NCBI GenBank assembly: GCA_948567375.1
Contig: OX419758.1
Location: forward strand, 39,199,473 to 39,263,472
Direction: 5' to 3'
DNA: 64,000 nucleotides
Origin: Lunularia cruciata
Lineage: Eukaryota; Streptophyta; Marchantiopsida; Lunulariales; Lunulariaceae
The notes beneath the pieces are model-generated. The model was not told the DNA's origin and searched no databases. It saw only the letters and a program-made list of their open reading frames with translations. Shown here one piece after another: positions 1-10,751 of this stretch. Position 1 is the stretch's first letter. Every line of letters begins with the position of its first letter. Both the position numbers and the translations under genes were made by a program.

Positions 1-558
1 TGTAAGGAATAGGAAATAGGACCTGCTCGATTCCTTTTCTTTCTTCATGTGCTTGGCTAGTCAGTGTGCTTTGGTTTGGTCACTGTTTGGTTAGGAGCCG
101 TGTGTCGTGGCTCAAAGGATTATAAACTGTGAAACTTGGAACTGAGATGGAAATGAGATTCTTAGTGATTGAGTGTGTGTACTTGATGTGCGAACAGCGG
201 TAGAGAAAATAATAATAAAATTTTTTTTATATTTTCTTTTTTACACTCAGTCCAGCTTATGTAGATGGGTCAGCACATTTAACTAATTGCCCGGGATTGA
301 GTCCGGTCGCATAACTTGTGGACAACTCCACAAAACTCCACCAGATCATTCTTTATGGGAGATCAGTCTAGACCAGAACTGCAAAACCCACCAAACCCAG
401 AACATACTAAAGTCGAGGATAATAGACCAAACAAGAGGTCAAGAATAATGAGCCGGGACTAATAATAGACGGTACAAGAAGGACAAAACACTCCAAAAGC
501 CTAAGCACAAGCAGCCAGGTGCCCAATGCAATCTCGAGACCATACAATCCCCACGACA
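1..558. mobile_element. Epsilon element, terminal 558 bp (cut by window edge)
   Basis: This segment matches 62235-62793 almost base for base and in the same orientation, ending at the same ...CCCCACGACA terminus (551-558). The other copy shows that this is the right-hand end of a 3.8-kb TGTCGT...ACGACA insertion, so the rest of this copy lies left of the window. No coding capacity is evident. It could be part of a very long LTR, in which case 559-2856 would be internal sequence of the same element or flanking DNA. I cannot tell which. Confidence 0.7.
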
Positions 559-2856
559 CCGCATACTAAGAACTCTATAACTCAGCACTTCATACCAGCT
601 CATGCAATCTTTCTTCTTCTTGATGGCTGACTGCCAACTTCTCTTTGCCACTCTTCTTCAAGCTTTCTAACTCCTGCTCCATTATTGCGGCCATCGTCTT
701 CACATGAATACTCTTGATGCACACATCATTGACCTCCTCTTTCATCTTGGTCAGCAACATTGCCTGCTCTTTCAGTTCTTTGGCTTGCTTTTGCATTTCC
801 TTACCTCTTGACTCAAAACTCTCTTGCAACTTCTTGAAAGTCTTCTTCTTCAAGACTGCATCCACCTGAAGTTCTTCAACTCCTTGTCTCTTTGGGTTAC
901 ATGCTCTTGCAAACCCTTCACTTCAACCAGCAGATACTTCACCACTTGCAACTCATTCATCACCTTCATACGATTTTGGGGAATTACCTTCTGGTGCTCC
1001 TTCAACAATTCCAACAATGGAGTGACAACCTTTGATAGATAATGTATTCCGCCAAATTTCTCTTCATCTTTGGCCCCATCTTTGTACTTTGCCTCTTCCA
1101 TTGGCTCCTTTTGCCAAAGTCACAATCTTTGTATCTTCAAATACATTACTTCTGAGCTTCCTTCTTCCTTACCTACTGAACTCAGCTCCGCAGGATACTC
1201 CTTCTGTTTTTCAGCCCCCTTCTCTTCCACAACCAGGGCTACGCAATGATTTGTCTTTCCTAGTACATTGTCAATCATTGCATGAAAAGCTTCATCCACT
1301 CCAACCGATTGCTGAACCTCATGTTCATCCTCACTTTGTAAAGTGAGTTTGTCTTCTTCTGAGTCCTCTCCTTTAGACTGTATCTCCCCTTCAGAATCAG
1401 TTTCTGATGGTGCTTCTTTCACCATCTTCTTACTCTACAAAACCAATCTTTGGGTCTTCCTTTGTGCTAGAGGTGACTTTGCTTCTTTGGGTTTATTGTG
1501 CTTCTTCTTCTTCTTTGGGCTTGTGCCTTCTTCCATCTTCTATTGTCCCGTCTTCAAGAAGTGATCATCACTGGCTTGTAGGTGTGCCATATATTGTTGC
1601 TCTTCTTCATCTGCTTCCCATCTCAAATCAGGATAGAAATGTGACACCATGCAACGCCTCTCCTCTGCTATCAGCAAGTTCAACCTAAAGTAGAAGTGTG
1701 TTGCAAACGGTGCAAAATAATGTGGAGGCAAACCTGTCCTCCAATTGACCACCATCTGCCTCTTTTGTTGGTGAAAACACTTTGCCCAGTTCACCTTCAC
1801 TCTTGCAAACATCTAGTGGAAAAAGACTGTCTGCTGCATATTCATGTAAGTCATTTGTTCTAGTTTGAACATGGCTATTATCGTCCCCATGATACTTTGT
1901 TTAATAGGGTCCCGATAGGACTCCACCTTGTAACCGTTCATTGTGTGTAGAGCAAAGAATGAATTTTGTATGTCCATTGTCTCCGCTGTAGCATCACACT
2001 TCCTATAGAAGGTGATCCCCGTTGGTTCTCCTGCTTCCTTCCCCAACACTAACCTCCAATCCGACTCAGTCCATCAAGCCGGATTTCTTCTCTTTCCCTC
2101 AACTTCGGGGCCTTCCTCACAATTACTGGCAGCTATCTCTGCCATGACTCTTGGGAAACTAAAATTCCAATTCCATGCTAAGAAAGTAATACAAAGTCTA
2201 TTCAAGACTTTGATTCTTGCTACAAAGTCCAACCTACAAATTGCAAAACTTTGCACTACCAGAGCATTTGTGACCTTCTTTGCCATGATTTGCTCTCTTG
2301 TTCTTTGGCACTAGAAAACTATTCCTTCCCTAAACACTCTAACCCCTTTTGGATTTTGGAAAATTTCACTCTCAATTGGCTTCTTGACACGCATTACTGC
2401 AGGACGACTACTCATAGGGATAGGAAATCTACTTGACATATTCAACTTGTCCCTGTGCAATTGCAATTTTATATTACCCCAAATTGCAGTCATTCTTTGA
2501 TCAATTTCAAAATTGACTTCCCTTTCTTTTGCGTGTTGTTGTCTTGTAACTGTCAAGACACGCTTCTTTTGCCTCCGCCGTTTCTTGAAGTGTACTTTCT
2601 TGCCATGTACCAAGGTTGTTAGACAGTCTTCGTATCGGCCTTTGCTTCCCAATCCGAAGATGATGCTCTTTGGACTTCTTTCTTTGTACTCCTCTCCTGA
2701 GTACCTCCATCATTGGATCCAAAGTTGAATTCTTTGGATTTCCTCCAAAGACACTCCTATCCATTCCTTCTTTCGCAATTCAGTTTTCTTTGCTTACTTC
2801 TTCTCCAAATGCTAATAAATAGAAAAAAGCCAAAAAATGTGGACACCACAAAGAGT
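559..2856 (-). pseudogene. Unrecognised minus-strand ORF block with coiled-coil C-terminus
   Basis: On the minus strand, successive open stretches (2764-2507, 2652-2311, 2286-2074, 2049-1813, 1812-1540, 1425-1120, 1101-850, 865-590) read like one decayed protein of roughly 700 residues. The N-terminal part is basic. The middle part is rich in aromatic residues and Met. An acidic Ser/Glu tract lies at about 1425-1320. The C-terminus (about 1100-590) is a Lys/Glu/Gln-rich predicted coiled coil. The pieces are separated by stops and frame changes. I recognise no gag, pol, transposase or host family. It ends about 30 bp from the epsilon terminus, so an accessory ORF of that element is possible but unproven. 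Confidence 0.4.
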
Positions 2857-2952
2857 TTGATGGAGTTGGGGTTTCTTTGCCTTCTTAGTCCATGATGTGC
2901 TACCATGATAACCATAAGAGGTTCATCTTGAGTGAGGGACAAGCTGCTTACA
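2857..2952 (+). repeat. Alpha copy 3, remnant of 5' LTR (3' end only)
   Basis: About 96 bp match the last part of the alpha LTR (compare 31785-31879), ending in a TTACA terminus before the primer site. The remaining roughly 600 bp of the LTR are missing, replaced by the unrelated minus-strand ORF block. Confidence 0.8.
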
Positions 2953-2955
2953 TTT

Positions 2956-2973
2956 TGGTTCTATTGCCGAGAC
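2956..2973 (+). promoter_or_regulatory. Decayed tRNA-Glu primer-binding site, alpha copy 3
   Basis: TGGTTCTATTGCCGAGAC matches the intact site at 31884-31901 with three changes, all transitions. It sits directly after the LTR end. Confidence 0.7.
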
Positions 2974-3321
2974 CTCTCTAGAAGGCAAGATAATGTTCTA
3001 AGTACAATTCTATATTAGACAAAAGGAGGCTATGAGAGCTCACTTAAAGAGAACATTAAGGGAAGAGAGAGCTGAACTTATGTTAGAGAATCAAGATCCA
3101 TTTTTATACCTTGTAGTTCATTATGATATCTTTGAGGTAATATTGTATATCTTGTACACATGAGAGGATTTGGAGAGATTGTGTGAGATGAATTCAAATT
3201 TTGGGGATTATGATGATTTTGGGCAAAATCTCAAGTTTGAGATCTAGACTTGACATTTCTACATATGATAGATTAGGTTATCCTTCAATTATAACACTTA
3301 AAATTATTAAACGAGCTAATA

Positions 3322-3683
3322 TATGAAAGATCCAAGACCAAGGAGAAATAGGAGAATGGAAGATCACATTGGGACACTTGAATGAGGGAAACTCCCAATG
3401 CCTAGCATGATCAAGCTTTGGTATTTATAGGGAGCATACAAGGCATTGAGAAGCTTCTCATGAAGCTTCTTTGAGCCAATTTCTTGGAGTGCAAGCCAAG
3501 TTAACCGGGAAACTTCTCAAGAAGCTTCTTTCTAGAAACCGTTTACTTGGCACGCAAGCTAAGCTAGCCGAGTAGCTTCCCAAGAAGCTTCCTAGATACT
3601 TATGTAATATTGTAGGCTAATTTGTCCTATTTACTATTTTGTTAGCCCTAACTAACTTCATTGCTAAAATTTATATTGTTACA
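3322..3683 (-). repeat. 3' LTR of minus-strand beta-type element
   Basis: In the minus orientation it starts TGTAACAATA at 3683 and ends near 3322. It is about 362 bp, against 408 bp for the partner LTR at 9150-9557, so it carries internal deletions. The partner LTR starts with the same bases. A short purine-rich run (TAGGGGAATA, minus strand) lies directly upstream at 3684-3693 and could be the polypurine tract. Confidence 0.85.
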
Positions 3684-3703
3684 TATTCCCCTACCGCTAG
3701 TTT

Positions 3704-4110
3704 GTGATGTCCTCATTGCCATTGAAGCTTCAAACTCCTAGATGGCCATCTTTGCATTTTGGAGAGAAAGAGGTTCCCATGTGGCATCATGAAGAGGATA
3801 CCCTTTCCAAAGGACCTTGTACTCTATATGTTGTCAATAGCCTTGTTGAATGTGGCAATGCACAAGGATACAATCAACTTTGTACTCCTCATCATCATTG
3901 ATAGGGACGAAAAGAGGAAGAGGTTGGACTTGAGAAGACAAAGAAGATGGGTTAGGAACAAAGGGTTTCAACTTGGAAATGTGAGAGACAGGGTGGATGC
4001 ACATATGATAAGGCAAGGCAAGTCAATAAGCAATAAGAGAGATGATTTGGGTGACATCAAAGGGTCCTATCCAATTAGGGGCAAGTTTACAAACTTGGGT
4101 TGATACCCAA
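3704..4110 (-). pseudogene. Integrase C-terminus with chromodomain
   Basis: On the minus strand the sequence first gives a chromovirus-like segment containing HVSxLKPF-type residues (about 4016-3960), then a DEEYKVDCIL start and, after one stop, YKVLWKGYPLHDATWEPL. That last motif is a typical chromodomain with its aromatic cage residues. Chromodomains fused to integrase bind methylated histone H3 and bias integration to heterochromatin. The domain is broken by an in-frame stop in the middle. It shows that this family is a chromovirus and hence distinct from alpha. Confidence 0.8.
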
Positions 4111-4169
4111 GTGGGTGGAGTAGGTTATTAGAGGAGAGCATGACCTTATCACCAACTTGAAAGGTGAGA

Positions 4170-5272
4170 TCACAACAATGGTGGTCCGCATATTGTTTCT
4201 GACAATTCTAAGCAACAAGGAGATGAGATTTGGCTTGTTGGAGGGATTGCAATATGGTGGTCAAGAAGGTGGAAGTATGAGGGACATGAGATGGAGTTGG
4301 AGCAACAAGGGAATCTGGAACAAGTGGATCTTGGCTGAAATTGAGGAAGAAAGGAGAGAATCCACTGCTTGCTTATTTGGATTATTGTATGCAAACTCTA
4401 CAACTGCAAGACATTCATCCAAATTAGTATTGTGGATGTTGATGAAGAGACGGAGCATATCCTCCAAGGTGCAATTTGCACATTTAGTTTGCCCATCAAT
4501 TTGAGAATGATAGGTCGTAGACAAAGCAAGCTTGGTGCCAAGTATTTGAAAGAATGCTTGCCAAAAATTTCAAGGATCACAATTGGAGATGAGTACACGA
4601 GGCATCCCATGATGCTTGAAGATAATATCAAAGTAGATCTATGCCAATGTTAAGAGCATCTAGTGTATCAAAGGTTGGTGCCAAATGGATTTGCTTACTA
4701 TTTATCCACTCAAACAAACACCACTATTGTTGTGTGACCTTGCTTTGTCTTGGGTAAGGATATAATGAGATCCAAGCTCATGTGTTCCTATCAAGTAGAG
4801 AAAATGGGGAGTGGTTGAAGGATTCCACTCGGTTTTTGGTTGTTGGCCTTGTTACATTGCAGCTCTTACACAATTAGAAAAACACTTAAACATCTTGTGC
4901 CATGTTAGGCCACTACCATTGGTGTGGAGGGTACCCAAGGTCTTGTCCACACCCATGTGACTAGCAAAAGGTAAGTCATGGGCTTCTTGGAGGTGCACAA
5001 GTTAGAGATCACCCTTGGTTGGATATATATCCGGTCCTCATGGAATAGAAGGCCTTCCTTGAAGGAGAAGGTATTGTACTCCTTGTTTCATGTTACAAGA
5101 TAACCATGTACTCTTTGAAAGGAGGGATCTTATTGTAGAGATGAGCTAAACTCTTTTGGACCTTGGAATTGATTGATATTGTTGTAATGGCTGCCATGAT
5201 GAGAAGAAGACACTAAAAATCAGGTCATTGTGATAAAAATCAGGTCATTGTGTATCAAGGATGACATAGAAC
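4170..5272 (-). pseudogene. Integrase core remnant, beta-type element
   Basis: Minus-strand fragments resemble the integrase core. At 4524-4370 there is a TTYHSQIDGQTK motif followed by NxxLDExLAVVEFAYNN, the region around and after the third acidic catalytic residue, here replaced (TKCAN where TERxN is usual). Upstream at 4631-4540 an EIFGKHSFKYLAPSL stretch corresponds to the segment after the second catalytic Asp. The zinc-binding region toward 5270 is too decayed to define. A 21-bp unit (AAAATCAGGTCATTGTGATA) is duplicated at 5216-5252. Confidence 0.6.
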
Positions 5273-5951
5273 TGTGAGCCGGCCTGTCTCTCACTCAGGA
5301 TGAACCTCTGATAGCTATTATGGTAGCGCACCATGGACTAAGAAGGCAAGGAACCCCAACTCTATCATACTCCTCCAAGGCTAACACTCCAAGACTCAAG
5401 ACATTGCTCACTAGAGAACTCAATGAGAGAGAGATAGTTGCAAATGAAAGGATGATGAGTACCTCCTCACCCCTTGTTTATATATTTGTGAAATAGTTAC
5501 TAATTACCATAGTAACTCAGTTTACTAGACTAAAAGTCAAGTAAAGTCAAAAAGTAGAAAGGAATATCCATTCACATAAGCATATTCCCCTAAGCATGTG
5601 GTCTTATCTTGACCCAACCACTAAGTCAAGGATTCCTTCACATGGGCTATCCTTGGACTAAAGAAGAATCCAAAACAAAAAGGCTTGCGGGCCCAAGAGT
5701 TCTCAACTCTTTCCTCAAAGCCAAACACCTAGGAATAATACTAAGTCAACACACTAAAGTCCAAAATAGTGGTGCTCATCTTTTCTACTTCCTCTAAAGT
5801 AAGGTCCCCTCTATCTTAGCTATGACTAACTTTAGCTAACCATGACTAATATAGAACCATCCTTTATCTCTATATAAATAATATCTCTAAAGTACTTGTA
5901 ATACCAAGCTAAATATCACAATACCACACACATGCACAAATGGGTGTTACA
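5273..5951 (-). repeat. Solo LTR of the alpha family
   Basis: This is an almost full-length reverse-oriented copy of the 692-bp alpha LTR, from TGTAACACCC (minus strand, 5951) to CGGCTCACA (5273), with no internal sequence. Flanks AGAAC (5268-5272) and GAAC(C) (5952-5956) give a 4-5-bp target duplication, which supports insertion of a full element followed by LTR-LTR recombination. It lies inside the minus-strand beta-type element. Confidence 0.9.
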
Positions 5952-6178
5952 GAACCAACATGGTTTGTACTCAAGTTTGATTTCAAACAATTGGAGTTGC
6001 TCCTCCCATTGATGATGTAGACTCTTCATGTGTTCCAAATGTGATGTCTACAACAAGGGTTTGTGATTGATTCACATGATCACCTATTTTCCCAAGAGAT
6101 AATGCCTCCATACCTTGGTGGTATATACTATTGCTAGTTGTTCTTGATCTCATGCAGAGTAATTCCTTTGTGTGGTGT

Positions 6179-6430
6179 TTAATTGGCAAGACACAAAGGC
6201 AATGAGATGTAAACCATTTGGGAATTCTTGCTACAACATAACTCCAATGGCAAAGTTATAAGTATCAAATTCAACCACACAAGGTAGTTGAAAATCATAA
6301 GGTTGAAGAATGGGTTGAAGAATTGGCTTGAAGACACCATATGGTTCAGCTTTTGGAATGCTTCTTTATGCTTGGCAATCCATTGAAAGCTTGATTTTTC
6401 TCCCAAGAGGTTTGTCAATGGTGTTGCCAT
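6179..6430 (-). pseudogene. RNase H-like segment, beta-type element
   Basis: The reading frame contains LTNLLGEKSSFQW followed by HKEAFQKLNHMVSSS, the hallmark of the RT/RNase H junction of Ty3/Gypsy pol (KxFxWTxxxxxAFxxLK). The catalytic Asp region that should follow is degraded. It lies directly downstream of the RT segment. Confidence 0.7.
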
Positions 6431-6440
6431 GGATGAATCA

Positions 6441-7059
6441 TTAATAAAAACTTGCCAATCTATTGAATGCTTGCACCTCTATGGGCATCCTTTGGATTAG
6501 GCCAATCAATAATGGCCTTGATTTTCTCCTCTTCCATCTTGATCCCTTCTGATGAGTTCTTGTGATCCACAAAGGTGACTTCCTTCTGCCAAGAAGTACA
6601 ATTTGACTTCTTGCAATAAAACTTCCATTAACATAGTTTCCTGAGGACTTCTTGCACATGATTTATGTGTTTTGCCTCCGTCTTGCTATAGATTAAAATT
6701 TCATCCAAGAACACCACCATGTACTGACCTAGTAGTCCATCCAACACCCAATGCATCTGATCCATGAAGATTGCTAGAGCATTAATGAGCCCCAAAGGTA
6801 GAACTCTCCATTCAAAAATGCACATACCTTGTGCAAAAGGCAATCTTTTGGACATCCTCCCTACAATGGGGATTTGCCAATAGCCATTGCAAAGATCTAA
6901 CTTGGAGAAGTATGGTGCTTCACTCAATTGATCAAGCAAGTCATCAATTTGAGACAAAGGATATGTATTCTTCACTGTTTGTTTATTGAGCCTATGATAA
7001 TGATATAGAAATGAAGTCCTTGATCCTTCTTTGGAACAAATAATACTGGTGCTCCACAA
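6441..7059 (-). pseudogene. Reverse transcriptase, beta-type element
   Basis: The minus-strand frame 7059-6628 contains the RT palm: YPLSQIDDLLDQLSEAPYFSKLDL with the first catalytic Asp, then FEWRVLPLGLINALAIF. The catalytic box reads FLDEILIYS, so the second Asp of the usual F/Y-x-D-D is Glu. The frame continues, shifted, to 6441. Loss of that Asp and the frame break make it inactive. Confidence 0.85.
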
Positions 7060-7359
7060 GGAGATGTACTATATCATATGAAATCCTTCTCTAACAACTC
7101 CGTAAGTATTATTTACAACTCCTCCAACTCCTTTGGTGAGAGCCTATGGATTGATGTACTCACTTGAGTACTCCCTAGCAATAACTCAATCTTGAAGGGC
7201 ATACCATAATTATAGAGTAATCCCTTTGGCAGATCATTTGGAAACACGTCTGCAAACTCCTTAATTATTTGATCAACTGTTGATTGATGAGGCTCTTGAC
7301 CCTCCTCAAATCCTCATTGTGCAGTTGGCTTGATCTATACCGCAAAAATAAACTTACCT

Positions 7360-7545
7360 TCCTCCAAAGCTTGCTCTATAGTTGCTTCATTGACAAACTT
7401 CACATTCATGGACTTATCTTCCTTCAAAGCTTGCTCTATGGTTACTTTCTTGACAAACTTCCCATCTTGGGACTTATCTTCCTTCAAAGCTTGCTCTATG
7501 GCTACTTTCCTAACAAACTTCTCATCTTAGGACTGACTATTCTTA
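7360..7545 (-). repeat. Three 60-bp tandem repeats coding a 20-residue linker unit
   Basis: CAAAGCTTGCTCTAT recurs at 7365, 7425 and 7485, exactly 60 bp apart. Read on the minus strand this is a 20-residue unit containing EQALKEDKS and KFVxKVxI, between protease and RT. The plus-strand beta element has one unit-like VEQALEED at about 18926-18950, so the array expanded in this copy or lineage. Confidence 0.8.
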
Positions 7546-7599
7546 GGTGTCTTACTAAAAGGTATTAGACAACTTAATTGGAAATTCCTACCTTGGTGT

Positions 7600-9127
7600 T
7601 ATACTTGAATTTATTATAGGTTCCAAGCAAGTTGAAACTTATGATGTTCAAGCCAAGGCAGACCCAAAATGACATCATAGTGTAGAGGTGCCACTACAAA
7701 CCTCATACACTACAAATACTCTTTCCCAATCTTGAAGGTAACAAGATGCAAGGTACAGAATGCATAACCCTTTCTACCATCCGCCATCATCAATCTACTT
7801 CCAATTATTGGCTTGATAGGAATACACAATATCTTTGCTAATTGCATAAATATGGAATTTTCTAATCAACCAAAATCCTACAACCATGATCAAATATCAT
7901 ACCTTGCAAGTAAAGCAAACTTGCATAGATTGAGCCTTCAATCCTATTGGAACTAATCAAGTTCCCAATAGAAAACTCAAAATCTCCTATAGGGGTTCCT
8001 CATTTCTTGATCATTTTGCTCCACAATCTCCATTTGATTTGTTGAGATTTCACATTCTTGAATGGACATTCAACAATGCAATGTCCAATCTAGTGACAAT
8101 GAAAACAACCACTATTTTACCACAATATTTCATGATCCATTGTACCAAGTGGTTTCTGTTGGATGGCATTAATCTCCATCGGTGTTAGCTCCTCCACATG
8201 TGTGTAATGTGCTAGTTGGTTTTGTGAAGGTCAAGGTTGAGACCAAGTTGTCACAACCAAGGAATCAAAATGCTCTACTAGCTACATGGCTTCTTCAAAG
8301 TATTTTGGCTCTCGCATAGTCACTTGTAATTTGGTTTGTGACTTCAAGCCCCACAAAAATTCATCCAGATCTTCACCATCCATTATATCTAGAATTTTCA
8401 TAATGGTGTTTTGGAATTGTATGATGTAGCTTCTTATAGAATCAACCTCCTTCAACTTTGCCAGCTTATCTTGTGCAACTCATGTGGTATTTATTGCTTG
8501 GAATCACCTAATTATTGCATCCTTCCCATGTTAGGATTGGTGCAACAAACTGCCTTTTAGCTCACTCTACTTGGAATCACCACCATAGCTTTGCTACTCC
8601 GTCCAATAGGCTTGAAGCTAAGAGAATTATTTCTATTCATCTTGAAGATTTGTAGCTTCAAAATAACATTCACAATCAAATACAAAATTCTCCACTATGC
8701 CCAAGAGATTCTTGTCATCAAATACCTTGGGTTTTGGAAATCAGATTTGGTCTTCTCCTTCTAAAAATGGTGCTCTCTCTACATGCTCTTGTTGTTGTTG
8801 GTCTAATTCATCCAACAATCGAGTAAGGTGATCGACTTGTTACTACATAGCAATGATAACCTTGGACATTGTCACCATAGCTACTACTTTATCATACTAC
8901 CCATACTTTATATAATTTACTAACACATAGATGCAACACATCCATTGTTCTCCATAAGTTACAACCGGAAGTACCAAGAGTTCCTTGGACAAGGTGATTG
9001 CATTTAGAAAATTCTGCCCAAAATATGAGGTGATGAACTGTGTGAAGTGATGCTTGCGTAGTACTTGAACACAAAAATCCCAATGGTTTGGTAAAAATGG
9101 ATTTGGCGGTCCATAAATTCCATCCAT
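7600..9127 (-). pseudogene. Gag and protease region, beta-type element
   Basis: Gag starts near 9127 with MDGIYGPPNPF, matching the start of the plus-strand beta gag at 17284. A nucleocapsid zinc knuckle of form CX2CX4HX4C (CFHCH*IGHCIVEC) lies at 8066-8107, with one in-frame stop inside it. The protease-like region lies at about 7960-7650. It is heavily interrupted and I see no clean D-S/T-G motif. Confidence 0.75.
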
Positions 9128-9138
9128 CCCTACCTCAT

Positions 9139-9148
9139 TCTAATACCA
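9139..9148 (-). promoter_or_regulatory. Initiator-Met-type primer-binding site, decayed
   Basis: The minus strand reads TGGTATTAGA immediately after the 5' LTR, one transition from the TGGTATCAGA start of the common plant iMet-tRNA primer site. Confidence 0.7.
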
Positions 9149-9149
9149 A

Positions 9150-9557
9150 TGTAAAAGATCCAAGACCAAGGAGAGAAATAGGAGAATGGAGGATCAAATT
9201 GGAACAATTGAATGAAGGAAACTCTAAGTGCCTAGCATGAGCTTCGGCTTTGGTATTTGTAGGGAGCATACAAGGCCTTGAGAAGCTTCTCTTAGCCGCT
9301 TTCTTGGAGTGCAAGCCAAGTTAATTGGGAAACTTCTCAAGAAGCTTTCTTCTAGAAGCAACTTACTTGGCATGCAAGCTAAGCTAGTTGGAAGCTTCTA
9401 GAAGCTTCCTTCTAGGAGTTACCTACTTGCAAGCTAAGCTAGTTGGGAACCTTCCCAAGAAGCTTCTTAGATATTTATGGAATATTCTAGGCTAATTTTC
9501 TTCTTTGCTACTTTGTTAGCCCTAACTAACTTTGTCACTAAACTCCATATTGTTACA
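9150..9557 (-). repeat. 5' LTR of minus-strand beta-type element
   Basis: A 408-bp LTR, minus strand TGTAACAATA...CTTTTACA. Its U5 end resembles the beta LTR end at 17150-17264, which places the two elements in related lineages. It is rich in imperfect AAGCTTCT-type repeats (9280-9470) that are partly lost in the 3' LTR. Confidence 0.85.
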
Positions 9558-10029
9558 TAGTACATGAACTAAGCTAGAATTTTTGAAAGTTGATAGGGTA
9601 AATTACTCTTGAAACTACATGCTGTCTAGAAATTTGTATAGAGTCTGCCATTTCTTCAATTTTCAATGGATTAATCTAAAACTTTCCAAAAAATTTAATG
9701 CATATTATTCTACCTTTTGGCTCAAGAATTAAAGAGAGATTATTCTTGCACATGAAATTATGAGTTTTTTAAATAAGGGGGTGATTTTTAGACCAATTCT
9801 GAAATATGTATGTTAAATAGAAAGGTGCCTAGGCCAAATGGCTCAATGAAAGATCTAGAATTTTGCAAGAGAGCACTCCTTGGGGTTGTAATCAAGTGTA
9901 CAAAATTTTAGAGGACTCTAAAATACCAATTGAGCAAATATAGTGACATTGTGAGGAGGAGTCAATTCTGTAAAGTTGAGATCTCATGCATGAAGAGTGT
10001 GAGAGCAACAAAGAGCATGTTTGAGTGTT

Positions 10030-10519
10030 TAGACTCATCTTGGGAACATGGAGTATCACAAAGAGTGGAAATTGAGGCTATGCAAGGTTCCCCAAAGGTT
10101 TGAAGTGATTGTAGGGGTGGATTTGACAAAAAGAGAGTTTAGAATAGAATTTGAAGAAAGTGTTGAGAGGATCCAAAAATATACATCACTTGGAGAAAGA
10201 GTGAGTCTAAGTGATTTTATATAGAAAGAAGAGACATAAGGTAAGTTCATGTCTATTGACCTTTGAGAGCAAGAGATTGAGGGAAAGGAGAGGCTTACTT
10301 GACTTGGGGTTTGCATGTTGTACGTTTTTCACCAAGATTGGAGGGGAGAAGATCTAAGACCAAGGAGTTGTCTGAGGTTTGTGGAGTGGGAGGACTTCCA
10401 AAAGGACATGAGTATAGTGGAGTAATAGCACTTTTGGAAACTTTGGTGAAGGATCTTGGAGAGAGTCTTTGTATAGCTACAGAAATACTACCACCTTCAT
10501 CATCTAGTTCTCAAGATTA
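10030..10519 (+). pseudogene. Alpha copy 3, upstream zinc-knuckle ORF (ORF0) remnant
   Basis: This aligns with the intact ORF at 32716-33213: the EWKLRL-like start, GFEVIVGVDL, a damaged first zinc knuckle near 10210-10250, an ESKRLRER segment and a C-terminal Ser-rich tail ending in SSSQD and a stop at 10519. Frameshifts split it. Confidence 0.75.
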
Positions 10520-10751
10520 GTGATGGAGATAATATTTCAACTTATGGATAAACTATCCATGGGGGTTCAATTAATATGCACTCTAGGATTTGAAATTGCT
10601 ATAGAAATCTTAAAGTAATTTGAAACTTTTGTGTTTCCTAGGGTGGATTATTCTCAAATAGTGTTAGTCATATATATAATATATTAGTTATAGAGTGAGA
10701 GGAAAGGAAAAACATTTGAGAGAAAGAAGAAAGATAGTGAAGGGCTAAGAT

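Larger units (their letters stand above)
3322..9557 (-). mobile_element. Beta-type chromovirus (Ty3/Gypsy), decayed, nested in alpha copy 3
   Basis: A minus-strand LTR element. The 5' LTR is 9150-9557 and the 3' LTR is 3322-3683. The order gag, protease, RT, RNase H, integrase, chromodomain is recognisable between them. Flanks TAATA (3317-3321) and TAGTA (9558-9562) look like a diverged 5-bp target duplication. Removing the element rejoins alpha leader sequence equivalent to about 32240-32270. A minus-oriented alpha solo LTR interrupts the region between RNase H and integrase. Every domain carries stops or frameshifts. Confidence 0.9.
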
